Positions 44,849 through 54,321 of a stretch of DNA of 64,000 nucleotides are shown here, one piece after another. How positions within the stretch are numbered: the first letter of the stretch is position 1; each line of letters opens with the position of its first letter. The notes below the pieces were generated by a model. It saw only the letters and a program-made list of their open reading frames with translations. It was not told the origin of the DNA and searched no databases. Source of the stretch: Rubrivivax sp. (GTDB taxonomy: Bacteria > Pseudomonadota > Gammaproteobacteria > Burkholderiales > Burkholderiaceae_C); NCBI GenBank assembly GCA_020248915.1, contig JADCGP010000022.1, forward strand, positions 37,754-101,753. The letters are read 5' to 3'. The position numbers and the translations under genes were made by a program.

Positions 44849-47050
44849 ATGCACCCCCTCGACCCCCTGTTCCGGCCGCGCTCGGTGGCCATCGTCGGCG
44901 CCAGCTCCGACCCCAACAAGGTCGGCGGCCGGCCGCTCGCCTTCCTGCGCAAGGCGGGCTTCGGCGGGCGCATCCTGCCGGTGAACCCGTCGGCGCGCGA
45001 GGTGCAGGGCGTGCCGGCGTTCGCGAGCCTGGCGGCCATCGAGGGGCCGGTCGACCAGGCCATCGTCGCCGTGCCCGCGGCCCAGGTGCTGGCGGTGGCA
45101 GGCGAGTGCATCGCCCGCGGCGTGAAGGCGCTGCAGGTGTTCTCCTCGGGCTTCGGCGAGGGCGAAGGCGCCGCCGAGGCGCAGCGTGCGCTGAAGGCGG
45201 CGGCGCGGGCGTCGGGCCTGCGCATCCTCGGCCCCAACAGCCTTGGGCTGTTCAACGCCCGCGATGGCTTCTTCGGCACCTTCGCCACCGCGCTGGACGG
45301 CGCGTGGCCGCGGCCCGGCCCGGTGGGCGTGGCCACGCAGAGCGGCGCGTTCGGCTCGTACTTCTTCGGCATGGCGCAGCAGCGCGGGCTCGGTTTCTCG
45401 CACTTCGTGGCCACCGGCAACGAGCTCGACGTCGACGTCGCCGAGTGCGTGGACTTCCTCGTTCACGATGCGGCGACGCGGATCATCGTCGTCGCCCTCG
45501 AAGGCTGCCGCGACGGCCGGCGCCTGGCCGCCGCGCTGCGCTCGGCGCGCGACGCCGGCAAGACCGTGCTGGCGATGAAGGTCGGCGCCTCGGCGGCAGG
45601 CGCTGCGGCGGCGGCCACGCACACCGGCGCGCTCGCCGGGGCCGACCGCGTCTTCGGCGCCGTGCTGCGCGACTGCGGCGCGCACCGCGCCGGCAGCCTG
45701 CAGGACCTGGTGGACGCGGCCTACGTCGCGAGCGTGGGTCCGCGCCCGGCCGGCCGCGACCTGCTGGTCGTGACCACCTCCGGCGGCATCGGCGTGCTGG
45801 CGGCCGACGAGGCCGAGGCGCGGGGGCTCGCGCTGCCGGCGCTCGGCGACGCGGCCCTTGCGGCGGTGCAGCGCATCGCCCCGCTGGCGGCCGGGCGCAA
45901 CCCGGTCGACACCTCCGCGGGCATCCTCGGCGACCTCTCGGCCTACGCGCGCATTGCGGCGGCGGCGCTCGCCGACCGGCCTTGCGACGCGGTGCTGTGC
46001 TTCCTGGCGCACGTGCCGCGCAACGCAGCGCACTGGGCGCAGCTGCGGGCGCCGCTGCTGGCGTTGCGCGCCGCGCATCCGGCGCGCACCTTCGCCGTCG
46101 TCGGGCTGGCCGACGACGCGATCACGGCCGACCTGGAGGCGCATGGCATCGCCGTGTTCACCGACCCGTCGCAGGCCGTGCGGGCGCTGGCGGCACTGGC
46201 TCCGCCGTCGGCGCTGTCGGGGCCGATTCGGCCGTCCTCGGCCTCGGCTGATCCGGGTGAGCGGACCGCAGCCGCGGCCGCGACAGCGCGTCCGGATCGC
46301 GCGGCGGAGTGCCTCGACGGCCTCCACGGCCTCGACGCGGCCGTCGAGACCGCCGCCCCGCTCGCGGGACCGTACGGCACCGAGACCGAGGCCAAGGCCG
46401 CGCTCGCCGCCTGCGGCATCCGGTTCGCGCCCGAGCGGCTGGTGCACGATGCCGACGAGGCGGTGGCTGCTGCCGAGGCGATCGGCTGGCCGGTGGTGCT
46501 GAAGATCGTCTCGCCCGACCTCCCGCACAAGACCGAGGCCGGTGGCGTGGTGCTCGACCTGGCGGACGCCGCAGCCCTGCGTGCCGCGGTGCCGGCGATG
46601 CGCGAGCGGGTGCGCGCGCGGCGGCCCGGGGCCCGCATCGACGGTTTCGCCGTCGCGCGCCAGCTCGGCGGCGGCGTCGAGGTGCTGGTCGGCACGCAGG
46701 ACGACCCGGTCTTCGGCCCGGTCGTCACGGTCGGCGCCGGCGGCGTGCTCGCCGAGCTCGTGGCCGACACCGCCGTCGCGCTGGCGCCGCTCGGCCCCGC
46801 CGCGGCGCTCGACCTCATTGGCGCCACCCGCGTCGATGCACTGCTGCGCGGCTGGCGCGGCGCTGCCGCGCCCGACCGGCCGGCGCTGGCACGGCTCGTC
46901 GCCCGGCTGTCCGAGGTGGCCTGGGCCAGCCGCGGGCGCGTGACGGGCATCGAGCTGAACCCGGTGCTGGCGCGGCCCGACGGCGCGTTCGCGCTCGACG
47001 CGCTGGTCGTCGCCGCGCCTGCCGCCGCAAACCCTGGAGGAGAACCATGA
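44849..47050 (+). CDS. NDP-forming acyl-CoA ligase, fused alpha-beta type
   Basis: A 733-residue enzyme of the ADP-forming acetyl-CoA synthetase/succinyl-CoA synthetase superfamily. The alpha part has the CoA-binding start SVAIVGASSDPNKVGGRPL and the phospho-His loop ATHTGALAGAD with His258. A variable Ala/Ser/Asp linker (about 450-505) leads to an ATP-grasp beta part (TETEAKAALAACGI, GWPVVLKIVSPDLPHKTEAGGV). It activates an acid with CoA and ATP or GTP; related enzymes handle acetate, pimelate, aromatic or sulfo-acids. The gene has no visible ribosome-binding site and follows the 11-bp repeat. Confidence 0.9.
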   Translation: MHPLDPLFRPRSVAIVGASSDPNKVGGRPLAFLRKAGFGGRILPVNPSAREVQGVPAFASLAAIEGPVDQAIVAVPAAQVLAVAGECIARGVKALQVFSSGFGEGEGAAEAQRALKAAARASGLRILGPNSLGLFNARDGFFGTFATALDGAWPRPGPVGVATQSGAFGSYFFGMAQQRGLGFSHFVATGNELDVDVAECVDFLVHDAATRIIVVALEGCRDGRRLAAALRSARDAGKTVLAMKVGASAAGAAAAATHTGALAGADRVFGAVLRDCGAHRAGSLQDLVDAAYVASVGPRPAGRDLLVVTTSGGIGVLAADEAEARGLALPALGDAALAAVQRIAPLAAGRNPVDTSAGILGDLSAYARIAAAALADRPCDAVLCFLAHVPRNAAHWAQLRAPLLALRAAHPARTFAVVGLADDAITADLEAHGIAVFTDPSQAVRALAALAPPSALSGPIRPSSASADPGERTAAAAATARPDRAAECLDGLHGLDAAVETAAPLAGPYGTETEAKAALAACGIRFAPERLVHDADEAVAAAEAIGWPVVLKIVSPDLPHKTEAGGVVLDLADAAALRAAVPAMRERVRARRPGARIDGFAVARQLGGGVEVLVGTQDDPVFGPVVTVGAGGVLAELVADTAVALAPLGPAAALDLIGATRVDALLRGWRGAAAPDRPALARLVARLSEVAWASRGRVTGIELNPVLARPDGAFALDALVVAAPAAANPGGEP

Positions 47051-47595
47051 CGCAGCCCGTCCGTCCCGAGCACCTGCGCACGCCGGGCCACAGCCTGCCG
47101 TGCTCGCGCGCCGAGATGCTCGCCCGCGTGGCCCGCTTCGCCGGGCGCGTGCCCGACCGCGGCGCCTTCCCCGACCTGAAGCAGCAGGAGGGCAGGCGCA
47201 GCGTCGCCTACGTGCTGTCGCCCGGCGCGCTCGGCGGCCCGGCGCCGATCACGCAGCCGCACGGTTTCCACCTTTCGATCTCGACCCTGTCGCCCGGCGT
47301 GCGACCGACCGTGCACTCGCACCCGTACAACGAGGTCTTCATGCCGCTGAACGCGCGCTTCCGCGTGTACTGGGGCGAGAACCTGGTGGAGTCGCTCGAG
47401 CTCGAGCCCTTCGACGTGATCTCGGTGCCGGCCGGCGTCTTCCGCACCTTCGAGAACCTCGACTCGCGCGACGGCTGCATGGTGGCGATCTTCGACCACG
47501 GCGGCGACCCGCACACGGGCATCGTCGTGCCGCCCGAGGTGTTCGAGAAGTTCTACAAGAACTGGAACCCCGGCATGGTCGGCGTGCAGGGCTGA
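47047..47595 (+). CDS. cupin-fold protein
   Basis: A 182-residue protein with one cupin domain. The first metal motif reads TVHSHPYNEVFMPLNARFRV (two His and a Glu); the second is weaker (DVISVPAGVFRTFEN), lacking the usual His, so metal binding may be partial. GGAGGAG precedes the ATG, which overlaps the ligase stop by 4 bp. It could be a small dioxygenase, isomerase or sensor; no further assignment is justified. Confidence 0.82.
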   Translation: MTQPVRPEHLRTPGHSLPCSRAEMLARVARFAGRVPDRGAFPDLKQQEGRRSVAYVLSPGALGGPAPITQPHGFHLSISTLSPGVRPTVHSHPYNEVFMPLNARFRVYWGENLVESLELEPFDVISVPAGVFRTFENLDSRDGCMVAIFDHGGDPHTGIVVPPEVFEKFYKNWNPGMVGVQG

Positions 47596-47620
47596 GCGGC
47601 AGCGGACGGAGCCCACCACC

Positions 47621-47941
47621 ATGCTGATCGACCTGCGCATCTACACCTTCCATCCCGGCAGGCTCGGCGAGTTCCTGAAGCTCGCCGAGGCCGAGATCCT
47701 GCCGCTGCAGGCCCGCTACTGCGGCACCTGCATCTTCTACGCCACCACCGAGACCGGCACGCTGAACCAGCTGATCCAGGCCTGGGCCTATGCCGACGCC
47801 GCCGACCGCGACCGCCGCCGCGCCGCGCTGTGGGCCGACCCCGAGTGGCAGCGCCTGGGCGCGATCGCGCTGCCCTGGATCCAGCACCAGGAGAACCGGC
47901 TGCTGAAGCCGGCCGCCTTCTCGCCCACGAAGTGGGCCTAG
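47621..47941 (+). CDS. NIPSNAP-family protein
   Basis: A 106-residue dimeric alpha-beta barrel-type protein. It opens MLIDLRIYTFHPGRLGEFLK and has QAWAYADAADRDRRRAALWADPEW, both typical of NIPSNAP domains. A second member lies at 52123. Function in bacteria is unknown; frequent presence in catabolic operons suggests small-molecule binding. Confidence 0.85.
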   Translation: MLIDLRIYTFHPGRLGEFLKLAEAEILPLQARYCGTCIFYATTETGTLNQLIQAWAYADAADRDRRRAALWADPEWQRLGAIALPWIQHQENRLLKPAAFSPTKWA

Positions 47942-47983
47942 TCGCCGCCGCGCCCCGCCCCAACCACCCACGGAGACAAGCCG

Positions 47984-49276
47984 ATGCATCGCCTCGTTCC
48001 CCCGCTGCGCGCGCTGCTGCGCCTCACCCGTGCCCTGGCCACGCTCGCCGCCACCGCCGCGCTGGCCTCGCTCGCCGTGCCGGTGCAGGCACAGACGGTC
48101 CGGATCGCCTACACCGACCCGCTGTCGGGCCCGTTCGCCAACATCGGCAAGAACGGCCTCAGCCAGTTCCAGTACGCGGCCGAGCGCGTGAACACGACCA
48201 AGGCCGCCGGCCCGTTCCGCCTCGAGCTGATGGAGATCGACAACAAGGGCACGCCCAGCGGCAGCCTCGATGCGCTCAAGCGAGCGATCGACAGCGGCGT
48301 GCGCATCGTCGTGCAGGGCAACGGGTCGGGCGCCGGCATGGCGATCATGGACGCGATCAGCAAGCACAACGAGCGCAACCCGGGCCAGGAGCTGATCTAC
48401 CTGAACTACTCCGCGCAGGACCCGGCGATGACCAACGAGAAGTGCAGCTTCTGGCACTTCCGGTTCGAGGCCAACTCGGACATGAAGATGGAGATCCTGA
48501 CCAGCTTCATGGCCAAGGACCCGAAGATCCGCAACGTCTACCTGATCAACCAGAACTACGCCTTCGGCCAGCAGGTCACGCGCGCGGCCAAGGAGTACCT
48601 GGCGCGCAAGCGGCCCGACATCAGGGTGGTCGGCGACGACCTGCACCCGCTCGGCCAGGTCAAGGACTTCGCCCCCTACGTGGCCAAGATCAAGGCCAGC
48701 GGCGCCGACACGGTGATCACCGCGAACTGGGGGCAGGACCTGTCGCTGCTGATGCGCGCGGCGCGCGAGTCCGGCGTCGATGCGACCTTCTACACGCTGG
48801 GCGGCGGCTACTGGGGTGCCCCGACGGCCATCGGCGAGGCGGGCGTCGGCAAGATGAAGTGGCTCGCCGAGTGGATGCACGACCTGCCGGGCGTGAAGAC
48901 CGCGCCCTACGCCGCGGGCTTCCGCGACAAGCATGGCGCCGACTACGCGCTGTTCCGCGTCGACGTGCTGATGAGCATGCTGGCCGAGGCGATGAAGCGC
49001 AGCAACTCGGCCGACCCGGTGAAGATCGCCTTCGCGCTGGAGGGCATGAAGATGACGGTGGACACCGGCGAGGTCGAGATGCGCGCCACCGACCACCAGA
49101 TCCAGGTGCCGATGTTCATCGGCACGATGGCCAAGGTTGCCGCCAAGGGCGGCGACAAGGCCGTGCGCTACGACCTCGAGGGCGCGGGCGTCGGCTTCCG
49201 CAACGACGTCCGCTTCGAGCCCTGGGTCGGAACGCAGCCCACCTCGTGCCAGATGCAGCGGCCGGCGCGCAGGTAG
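47984..49276 (+). CDS. Liv-type periplasmic receptor of an ABC importer
   Basis: A 430-residue secreted receptor. The signal peptide ends near VQAQ (about 35). The mature protein begins VRIAYTDPLSGPFANIGKNG, the hallmark of branched-chain amino acid-type receptors, and has GNGSGAGMAIMDAI and QNYAFGQQVTRAAKEYL. No permease or ATPase is adjacent; livHMGF at 26069-29467 lacks a receptor and is a possible partner. Ligand unknown, perhaps the acid handled by this cluster. Confidence 0.9.
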   Translation: MHRLVPPLRALLRLTRALATLAATAALASLAVPVQAQTVRIAYTDPLSGPFANIGKNGLSQFQYAAERVNTTKAAGPFRLELMEIDNKGTPSGSLDALKRAIDSGVRIVVQGNGSGAGMAIMDAISKHNERNPGQELIYLNYSAQDPAMTNEKCSFWHFRFEANSDMKMEILTSFMAKDPKIRNVYLINQNYAFGQQVTRAAKEYLARKRPDIRVVGDDLHPLGQVKDFAPYVAKIKASGADTVITANWGQDLSLLMRAARESGVDATFYTLGGGYWGAPTAIGEAGVGKMKWLAEWMHDLPGVKTAPYAAGFRDKHGADYALFRVDVLMSMLAEAMKRSNSADPVKIAFALEGMKMTVDTGEVEMRATDHQIQVPMFIGTMAKVAAKGGDKAVRYDLEGAGVGFRNDVRFEPWVGTQPTSCQMQRPARR

Positions 49277-49319
49277 CCGCCGCGAGCCCCGAGCCCCACC
49301 CACCACGGAGGACACACGA

Positions 49320-49946
49320 ATGAAGATCGCGATCATCGGCGCCGGCGGCGTCGGCCGGGCCCTCGGCAGCACCTGGGCGAGCAAGGGCCACGAGGTCTGC
49401 TACGGGGCGCGCAACGTCGCCAGCGACAAGGTGACGGCCAGCCTGCAGGCGACCCCCGGCGCCACCGCCAGGCCGATCGGCGAGGCCGTGGCCTGGGCCG
49501 ACGCGGTGGTGCTGGCCACGTCCTGGCCTGGCGCGCAGGAGGCGCTGGCCGCGGCCGGCGACTTCGGCGGCAAGCCGCTGCTCGACGCGACCAACCCGCT
49601 GACACCGACCTTCCAGCTCGCGCTCGGCCACACCGCCTCGGGCGGCGAGCAGGTGCAGGCCTGGGCGCCGACGGCCAGTGTCGTCAAGATCTTCAACACG
49701 ACGGGGCTGGAGAACATGGCCAACCCGGTCTACCCCGAGGGCCCGGCGGCGATGGTCTACGCGGGTGGCGATGCGAACGCCAAGCAGGCGGCGGCCCGGC
49801 TGGCCGGCGACCTCGGCTTCGAGGCCGTCGACCTCGGCGGCCTGGACGGCGCGCGCTACCTGGAGCCGGCGGCGATGGTGTGGATCAAGCTCGCGCTGGT
49901 CCAGAAGATGGGCCGCGGCATCGCGTTCCGCCTGATGCGGCGCTGA
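49320..49946 (+). CDS. NADP-binding reductase of the F420/NADP oxidoreductase type
   Basis: A 208-residue Rossmann protein with IAIIGAGGVGRALGSTWASKGHEV and GARN at the end of the second strand, as in the NADPH-dependent F420 reductase family (also called NpdG/YrrL-like). The second half has VKIFNTTGLENMANP and LVQKMGRGIAFRL. Bacteria of this type do not make F420 as a rule, so the partner may be another flavin or substrate. GGAGG lies eight bases before the ATG. Confidence 0.82.
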   Translation: MKIAIIGAGGVGRALGSTWASKGHEVCYGARNVASDKVTASLQATPGATARPIGEAVAWADAVVLATSWPGAQEALAAAGDFGGKPLLDATNPLTPTFQLALGHTASGGEQVQAWAPTASVVKIFNTTGLENMANPVYPEGPAAMVYAGGDANAKQAAARLAGDLGFEAVDLGGLDGARYLEPAAMVWIKLALVQKMGRGIAFRLMRR

Positions 49947-50013
49947 GGACGCCCTGCCCGACACCGTCCGACACCGCCCGACCCTGAAGCCGCCCGCCCT
50001 CCGGAGTTCGCCG

Positions 50014-50325
50014 ATGCAGATCCTCGCCCTGTCGCGTCGCCGCCCCGGCACCACGCCGCAGACGCTGGCGCCCTGGCTAGAGGCCGAGGCCGCGCGGGCC
50101 TTCGAGCTGATCGCCGCGGGCGTCTTCCGCAGCGTGCACCTGTGCCCCGAGCGGCCCGGATCGATGGTCGTGCTCGAGTGCGCCGGCCTGGACGAGGCGC
50201 AGGCGCACCTGGCGACGTTGCCGATGGTGCGCGAGGGGCTGATCGACTTCGAACTCAGCCGCATGCTGCCCTACACCGGCGTGCGCGCCCTGTTCGCCGC
50301 CACGCACAAGGAGCTCGGGACATGA
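50014..50325 (+). CDS. small protein, ferredoxin-like fold candidate
   Basis: A 103-residue soluble protein. The pattern of two beta-alpha-beta units, with MQILALSRRRPG at the start and SMVVLECAGLDEAQAHLATLPM in the middle, resembles YCII/muconolactone-isomerase-like small proteins. No catalytic residues can be assigned. Its stop overlaps the SDR start by 4 bp, so the two are coupled. Confidence 0.6.
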   Translation: MQILALSRRRPGTTPQTLAPWLEAEAARAFELIAAGVFRSVHLCPERPGSMVVLECAGLDEAQAHLATLPMVREGLIDFELSRMLPYTGVRALFAATHKELGT

Positions 50326-51056
50326 CCGCGAGACTGCAGGGACAGCGTGCCGCCGTCGTCGGCGGCGGCTCGGGCATCGGCCTGGCCAGCGCGCGCGCGC
50401 TGGCCGCGGCGGGTGCCGAGGTCGTGATCGCCGGCCGCACCGAGGCGCGGCTGCGCGCGGCCGCCGAGGCGGCGCCGGCGCTGCGCTGGCGCGTGCTCGA
50501 CGCCAGCGTGGAGGCGCAAGTGGTCGCCTTCTTCGAGGCCGAGTCGCCGCTCGACCACCTGGTGCTGTGTGCCAACGCCGGCGGCACCATCGGGCCGTTC
50601 GCCGGCCTGGACACCGCCGCGATGCGGGCCTACTTCGACAACAAGCTCTGGGCCTATCTGCACGCGCTGAAGCACGCGGGCCGGGCGCTGCGCCCGGGCG
50701 GGTCGGTCACGCTGGTCAACGGCGCTGCCTCGCAGCTCGCGGCACCGGGCATGGGGGCGCTGGCGGTGGTCAATGGCGGGCTCGACGCGCTGGTGCGGCC
50801 GCTGGCGCTCGAACTCGCGCCGTCGCGCGTCAACGCGGTCGCGCCGGGCGTCGTCGAGACGCCGTACTGGGACAAGATGGACGCCGCGGCGCGCGCATCG
50901 TTCTACGCTGCTGCCGCACGCGGCGTGCCCGTGCGCCGCACCGGGCGCGCCGAGGACGTGGCCGACGCGGTGGTCTTCCTCGCCGGCAACGGCTTCGTCA
51001 CCGGCACCGTGTTGCTGATCGACGGCGGCCGGCACCTGACCCCCAACCTGGGCTGA
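50322..51056 (+). CDS. atypical SDR lacking the Tyr-Lys pair
   Basis: A 244-residue SDR-fold protein with cofactor motif GGGSGIG (14-20), a NAG at 85-87, and C-terminal PSRVNAVAPGVVETPYW and GTVLLIDGGRHL. Where classical SDRs have Tyr-x-x-x-Lys, this one has Ala147-x-x-x-Asn151 (in GALAVVNGGLDAL). The fold and nucleotide site look intact, but ordinary SDR chemistry is unlikely unless other residues substitute. It may be a binding protein or use different catalysis. Confidence 0.85.
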   Translation: MTARLQGQRAAVVGGGSGIGLASARALAAAGAEVVIAGRTEARLRAAAEAAPALRWRVLDASVEAQVVAFFEAESPLDHLVLCANAGGTIGPFAGLDTAAMRAYFDNKLWAYLHALKHAGRALRPGGSVTLVNGAASQLAAPGMGALAVVNGGLDALVRPLALELAPSRVNAVAPGVVETPYWDKMDAAARASFYAAAARGVPVRRTGRAEDVADAVVFLAGNGFVTGTVLLIDGGRHLTPNLG

Positions 51057-51132
51057 CCCCGTGACGCGATCCGCGCCTCGTGTCGCCCGTGCCGCCCCGG
51101 GCCGCCCCGGGACGATACCCGCCGAGGACGCC

Positions 51133-52101
51133 ATGACCATCGACCGCCGCACCGCCTGCCTGGGTCTTGCCGCCGCGGCTGCCTGGAGCGCCGGCCCCGC
51201 GCGGGCCCAGGGCAAGCCGCTGCGTCTCGTCGTGCCCTACGGGCCGGGCGGTGCGCCCGACATCCTGGCACGCCTGTTCGCGCAGGAGCTGGCGGGCGCC
51301 TACGGCACCGTCGTGGTCGAGAACAAGGCCGGGGCGGGCGGCACGCTGGGCGCCGACCAGGTCGCCAAGTCGGCGGCCGACAGCGGCGTGCTGCTGGTGA
51401 CCACGGCCGCCACCCACGTCATCAACCCGTCGCTGTACCCGAACTTCCCGTACGACCCGGTGCGCGACTTCACGCCGGTGGCGCTGGTGGCCTCTACGCC
51501 GCTGATGCTCGTCACCGCGGCAAGCGGCCCGTTCCGCAGCCTGGCCGACCTGCTCGCCGCGGCGCGCGCCCGTCCCGACGCCGTCAGCTACGCCTCGGCC
51601 GGCAACGGCACGATGCAGCACATCTCCGGGGCGCTGATGGAGAGCCTGGCCCGCGTGCAGGCCACGCACGTGCCCTACAAGGGCTCGGCCCAGGTGATGC
51701 CCGACCTGATCGCCGGCCGCGTCGGCATCATGTTCAACAGTGTCGCCGCGGTGGCCGCGCTGGTGCGCGGCGGGCAGTTGCGCGCGCTGGCGGTGACGAC
51801 GCGCGAGCGGCTGCCGGCGTGGCCCGAGGTGCCGACGATGGCCGAGGCCGGCCTGCCCGGCTTCGAGGCCAACGCTTGGTACGCCGTCTTCGGGCCGCCC
51901 GGGCTGGCCCCCGCCGAGGTGCAGAAGGCCCAGCGCGAGCTGCAGCGCGTGCTCGAGCAGCCGGCGGTGAAGGAGCGCTACGCGACGCTGGGCCTCGAGC
52001 CGCTGCGCGGCGGGCCGGCCGAGCTGGCCGAGCTCGTGCGGCGCGACGGCCAGAAGTGGAGCGGGTTCCTGCGCGAGCGCGGCATCCGCAGCACCGACTG
52101 A
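51133..52101 (+). CDS. Bug-type periplasmic carboxylate receptor (TctC family)
   Basis: A 322-residue secreted receptor. The signal peptide carries two adjacent Arg (IDRRTACLG) and ends near ARAQG (about 26). The mature part has [57 protein letters not shown] and the usual [16 protein letters not shown]. No tctA/tctB genes are beside it, as is usual for orphan Bug receptors in Burkholderiales. Its place in the cluster suggests it senses or imports the pathway substrate. Confidence 0.9.
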   Translation: MTIDRRTACLGLAAAAAWSAGPARAQGKPLRLVVPYGPGGAPDILARLFAQELAGAYGTVVVENKAGAGGTLGADQVAKSAADSGVLLVTTAATHVINPSLYPNFPYDPVRDFTPVALVASTPLMLVTAASGPFRSLADLLAAARARPDAVSYASAGNGTMQHISGALMESLARVQATHVPYKGSAQVMPDLIAGRVGIMFNSVAAVAALVRGGQLRALAVTTRERLPAWPEVPTMAEAGLPGFEANAWYAVFGPPGLAPAEVQKAQRELQRVLEQPAVKERYATLGLEPLRGGPAELAELVRRDGQKWSGFLRERGIRSTD

Positions 52102-52122
52102 CCGACGGCGGAACGCGGCGCG

Positions 52123-52497
52123 ATGCTGGTCGACGAGCGCACCTACCGCATCGCGCCCGGCTGCCTCGAGCGCTACCTGGCGTGGCACGTGTTGCATGCG
52201 CTGCCGCTGATGCGCGAGCACCTCGGCGAACCGCTGGTCTACTTCACCGGCGCCGACGGCGAGCCGGACACCTTCGTCCATCTGTGGGGCTACGTCGACG
52301 CGGCCGACCGCGAAGCCCGGCGCGCGCGCCTGTTTGCCGATCCGCGCTGGCTCGCGTACCGACGCGCCACCGGCGAACAGGGCTGGGTGGTCGACCAGCA
52401 CTGCCGGCTGGTCACCCGCGTCGGCGGCATCGGGCGCGGCCTGGTGCCGCTGGCCGGCGACGACGGCGCCTTGCCACGGGAGCGCACCGCACGATGA
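52123..52497 (+). CDS. NIPSNAP-family protein
   Basis: A 124-residue protein with a NIPSNAP-type domain: [20 protein letters not shown] and [21 protein letters not shown] match the homologue at 47621 in arrangement. The C-terminal 25 residues are an added tail. It overlaps the hydratase start by 4 bp. Confidence 0.82.
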   Translation: MLVDERTYRIAPGCLERYLAWHVLHALPLMREHLGEPLVYFTGADGEPDTFVHLWGYVDAADREARRARLFADPRWLAYRRATGEQGWVVDQHCRLVTRVGGIGRGLVPLAGDDGALPRERTAR

Positions 52498-53300
52498 ACG
52501 ATCCACTGCAGACCCTGGCCGACGTGCTCTGGCAGGCGGCCGCCGCGCGCGTGCCGGTGCCGCCGCTGCGCGAGGCCGCGGCCGCTTTCGGCGTGGCCCC
52601 GACGGCCGACCACGCCTACGCGGTGCAGCGCATCAACCGTGACCGCCGCGTCCGCGCCGGCGACCGCGTCGTGGGCCGCAAGATCGGCCTGACGTCGAAG
52701 GCGGTGCAGCGCCAGCTGGGTGTCGACTCGCCCGACTACGGCAGCCTGTGGGCCGCCACCGCCTGCGGCGACGGCGACACGGTGGCGATCGGCACGCTGA
52801 TCCAGCCCAAGGTCGAGGCCGAGGTCGCGCTGGTGCTGGCGCGCGACGTCGACCGGCCCGACGCGACGGTGGCCGACCTGGTCGGCGCCACCGACTTCGC
52901 GCTCGCCGCGCTCGAGATCGTCGACAGCCGCATCGCCGACTGGAAGATCGGTCTGTTCGACACCATCGCCGACAACGCGTCGGCGGCCGCCTTCGTGCTC
53001 GCGGGCGACCCGGTGCGCCTGGACCGCGTGGCGCTGCGCGAGGCGCGGATGACGATGACGCGCCGCGCCGGCGACGGGGCCGTCGAGACCGTGAGCGAGG
53101 GCGTCGGCAGCGCCTGCCTCGGCCACCCGCTGAACGCCGCGGCCTGGCTCGCGCGGGCGCTGGCGCGCCAGGGCGACCCGCTGCGCGCCGGCGACATCGT
53201 GCTGACCGGCGCGCTCGGGCCGATGGTGACGGCGCGCGCCGGCGACCGCTTCGAGGCCCGCATCGAGGGGCTGGGCGCGGTGGCGGTGGCCTTCGGCTGA
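52494..53300 (+). CDS. 2-keto-4-pentenoate hydratase family protein
   Basis: A 268-residue protein of the fumarylacetoacetase/MhpD fold. [27 protein letters not shown] is close to 2-oxopent-4-enoate hydratases and 4-oxalocrotonate decarboxylases; [15 protein letters not shown] carries the metal-binding Glu pair, and [14 protein letters not shown] the later acidic ligand. The enzyme probably adds water to, or decarboxylates, a 2-oxo-enoate from ring cleavage or a similar route. It is the last gene of the cluster. Confidence 0.88.
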   Translation: MNDPLQTLADVLWQAAAARVPVPPLREAAAAFGVAPTADHAYAVQRINRDRRVRAGDRVVGRKIGLTSKAVQRQLGVDSPDYGSLWAATACGDGDTVAIGTLIQPKVEAEVALVLARDVDRPDATVADLVGATDFALAALEIVDSRIADWKIGLFDTIADNASAAAFVLAGDPVRLDRVALREARMTMTRRAGDGAVETVSEGVGSACLGHPLNAAAWLARALARQGDPLRAGDIVLTGALGPMVTARAGDRFEARIEGLGAVAVAFG

Positions 53301-53313
53301 GGGCTGCGCCGGC

Positions 53314-53354
53314 AGTGCCGTCGAGGTCGCGGTTGCGGTCGCGACGCCGGCACT
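53314..53354. terminator. nested inverted repeat between convergent genes
   Basis: AGTGCCG (53314-53320) pairs with CGGCACT (53348-53354), and inside it GTCGCG (53326-53331) pairs with CGCGAC (53340-53345) around an 8-base loop. It lies between the end of the catabolic cluster and the convergent LysR gene, as expected for a two-way terminator. No U-tract is present. Confidence 0.5.
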
Positions 53355-53380
53355 CGCGGCTGTCGTCGCCGCGCCTGTGC

Positions 53381-54319
53381 TCAGGCCGCGGCCGCGGCGG
53401 CGGCGCGCTCGGGCGCCAGGATAGCCCGCACCTCGTCGCGCAGCCACTGTTGGGCGCGCGCGTGGTGGCAGCGCTCGTGCCAGTACATCGCGATCTCGAT
53501 CGGCGGCAGCGGCAGCGGGATTTCCACCACCTGCACGGCGTGCAGTTCGGCCAGCGTGCGGGCCGCCCGCCAGGGCAGCACCAGCACCAGGTCGCCGCCG
53601 GCCACCAGGTGCGCGGCCATCAGGAAGTGCGGGCTGCTGACGGAGATGCGGCGCTGCAGGCCGCGCTGCTCGAGCGCGGTGTCGACGGCGCTGCTGAAGT
53701 AGGTCAGGCCGCTGGGCGCGACGCGCACGTGCGACAGTGCCGCGAAGGCATCGGCCGTCAGCGGCGCGGCCAGCGCCGGGTGGCCGGTGCGCATCAGGCA
53801 GACGTGGCGGTCGGTGAACAGCGGGCTGCGCCGCAGCCCCTCGGGCGGCACCGGGTAGTAGGCGAGGGCGAGGTCGACGTCGCCGGCATCCAGGGCCTGC
53901 TCGGCGCGCAGGATGTTGACCGGCACGATGTCGACGCGACAGCCGGGCGCGGCGGTGGCCAGGCGCCGGGTCAGCGCGGGCAGCAGCAGCAGCTGCGTGT
54001 AGTCGGAGGTGGTGATGCGGAAGGTATCGCCCGCAGTCCCGGGTTCGAACGCGGCCTCGGTCTGCAGCAGCGCGCGCAGGCGTTCGGCCGCGGCGCGCAC
54101 CTCCGGCAGCAGCGCCAGCGCGCGCGGCGTCGGCACCAGGCCCTCGCGTGCGCGCACGAGCAGAGGGTCGCCCAGCCGCTCGCGCAGCCGCGCGAGCATC
54201 TCGCTGGCCGACGACTGCGACACCCCCAGGCTCTCGGCCGCGCGCGAGACGCTGCGCTCGCGCAGCAGCACGTCGAAGCACTCGAGCAGGTGCAGGTCGA
54301 TGTTGCGGGTCAGGGCCAT
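53381..54319 (-). CDS. LysR-family regulator facing the catabolic cluster
   Basis: A 312-residue LysR-type protein. The helix-turn-helix is LHLLECFDVLLRERSVSRAAE and SQSSASEMLARLRERLG; the effector domain contains FRITTSDYTQLLLLPALTRR. It is convergent with the cluster end, not divergent from its promoter, so a regulatory link is plausible but not shown. Its ATG is preceded by a GGC microsatellite on the plus strand instead of a clear ribosome-binding site. Confidence 0.88.
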   Translation of the reverse strand: MALTRNIDLHLLECFDVLLRERSVSRAAESLGVSQSSASEMLARLRERLGDPLLVRAREGLVPTPRALALLPEVRAAAERLRALLQTEAAFEPGTAGDTFRITTSDYTQLLLLPALTRRLATAAPGCRVDIVPVNILRAEQALDAGDVDLALAYYPVPPEGLRRSPLFTDRHVCLMRTGHPALAAPLTADAFAALSHVRVAPSGLTYFSSAVDTALEQRGLQRRISVSSPHFLMAAHLVAGGDLVLVLPWRAARTLAELHAVQVVEIPLPLPPIEIAMYWHERCHHARAQQWLRDEVRAILAPERAAAAAAA

Positions 54320-54321
54320 CG

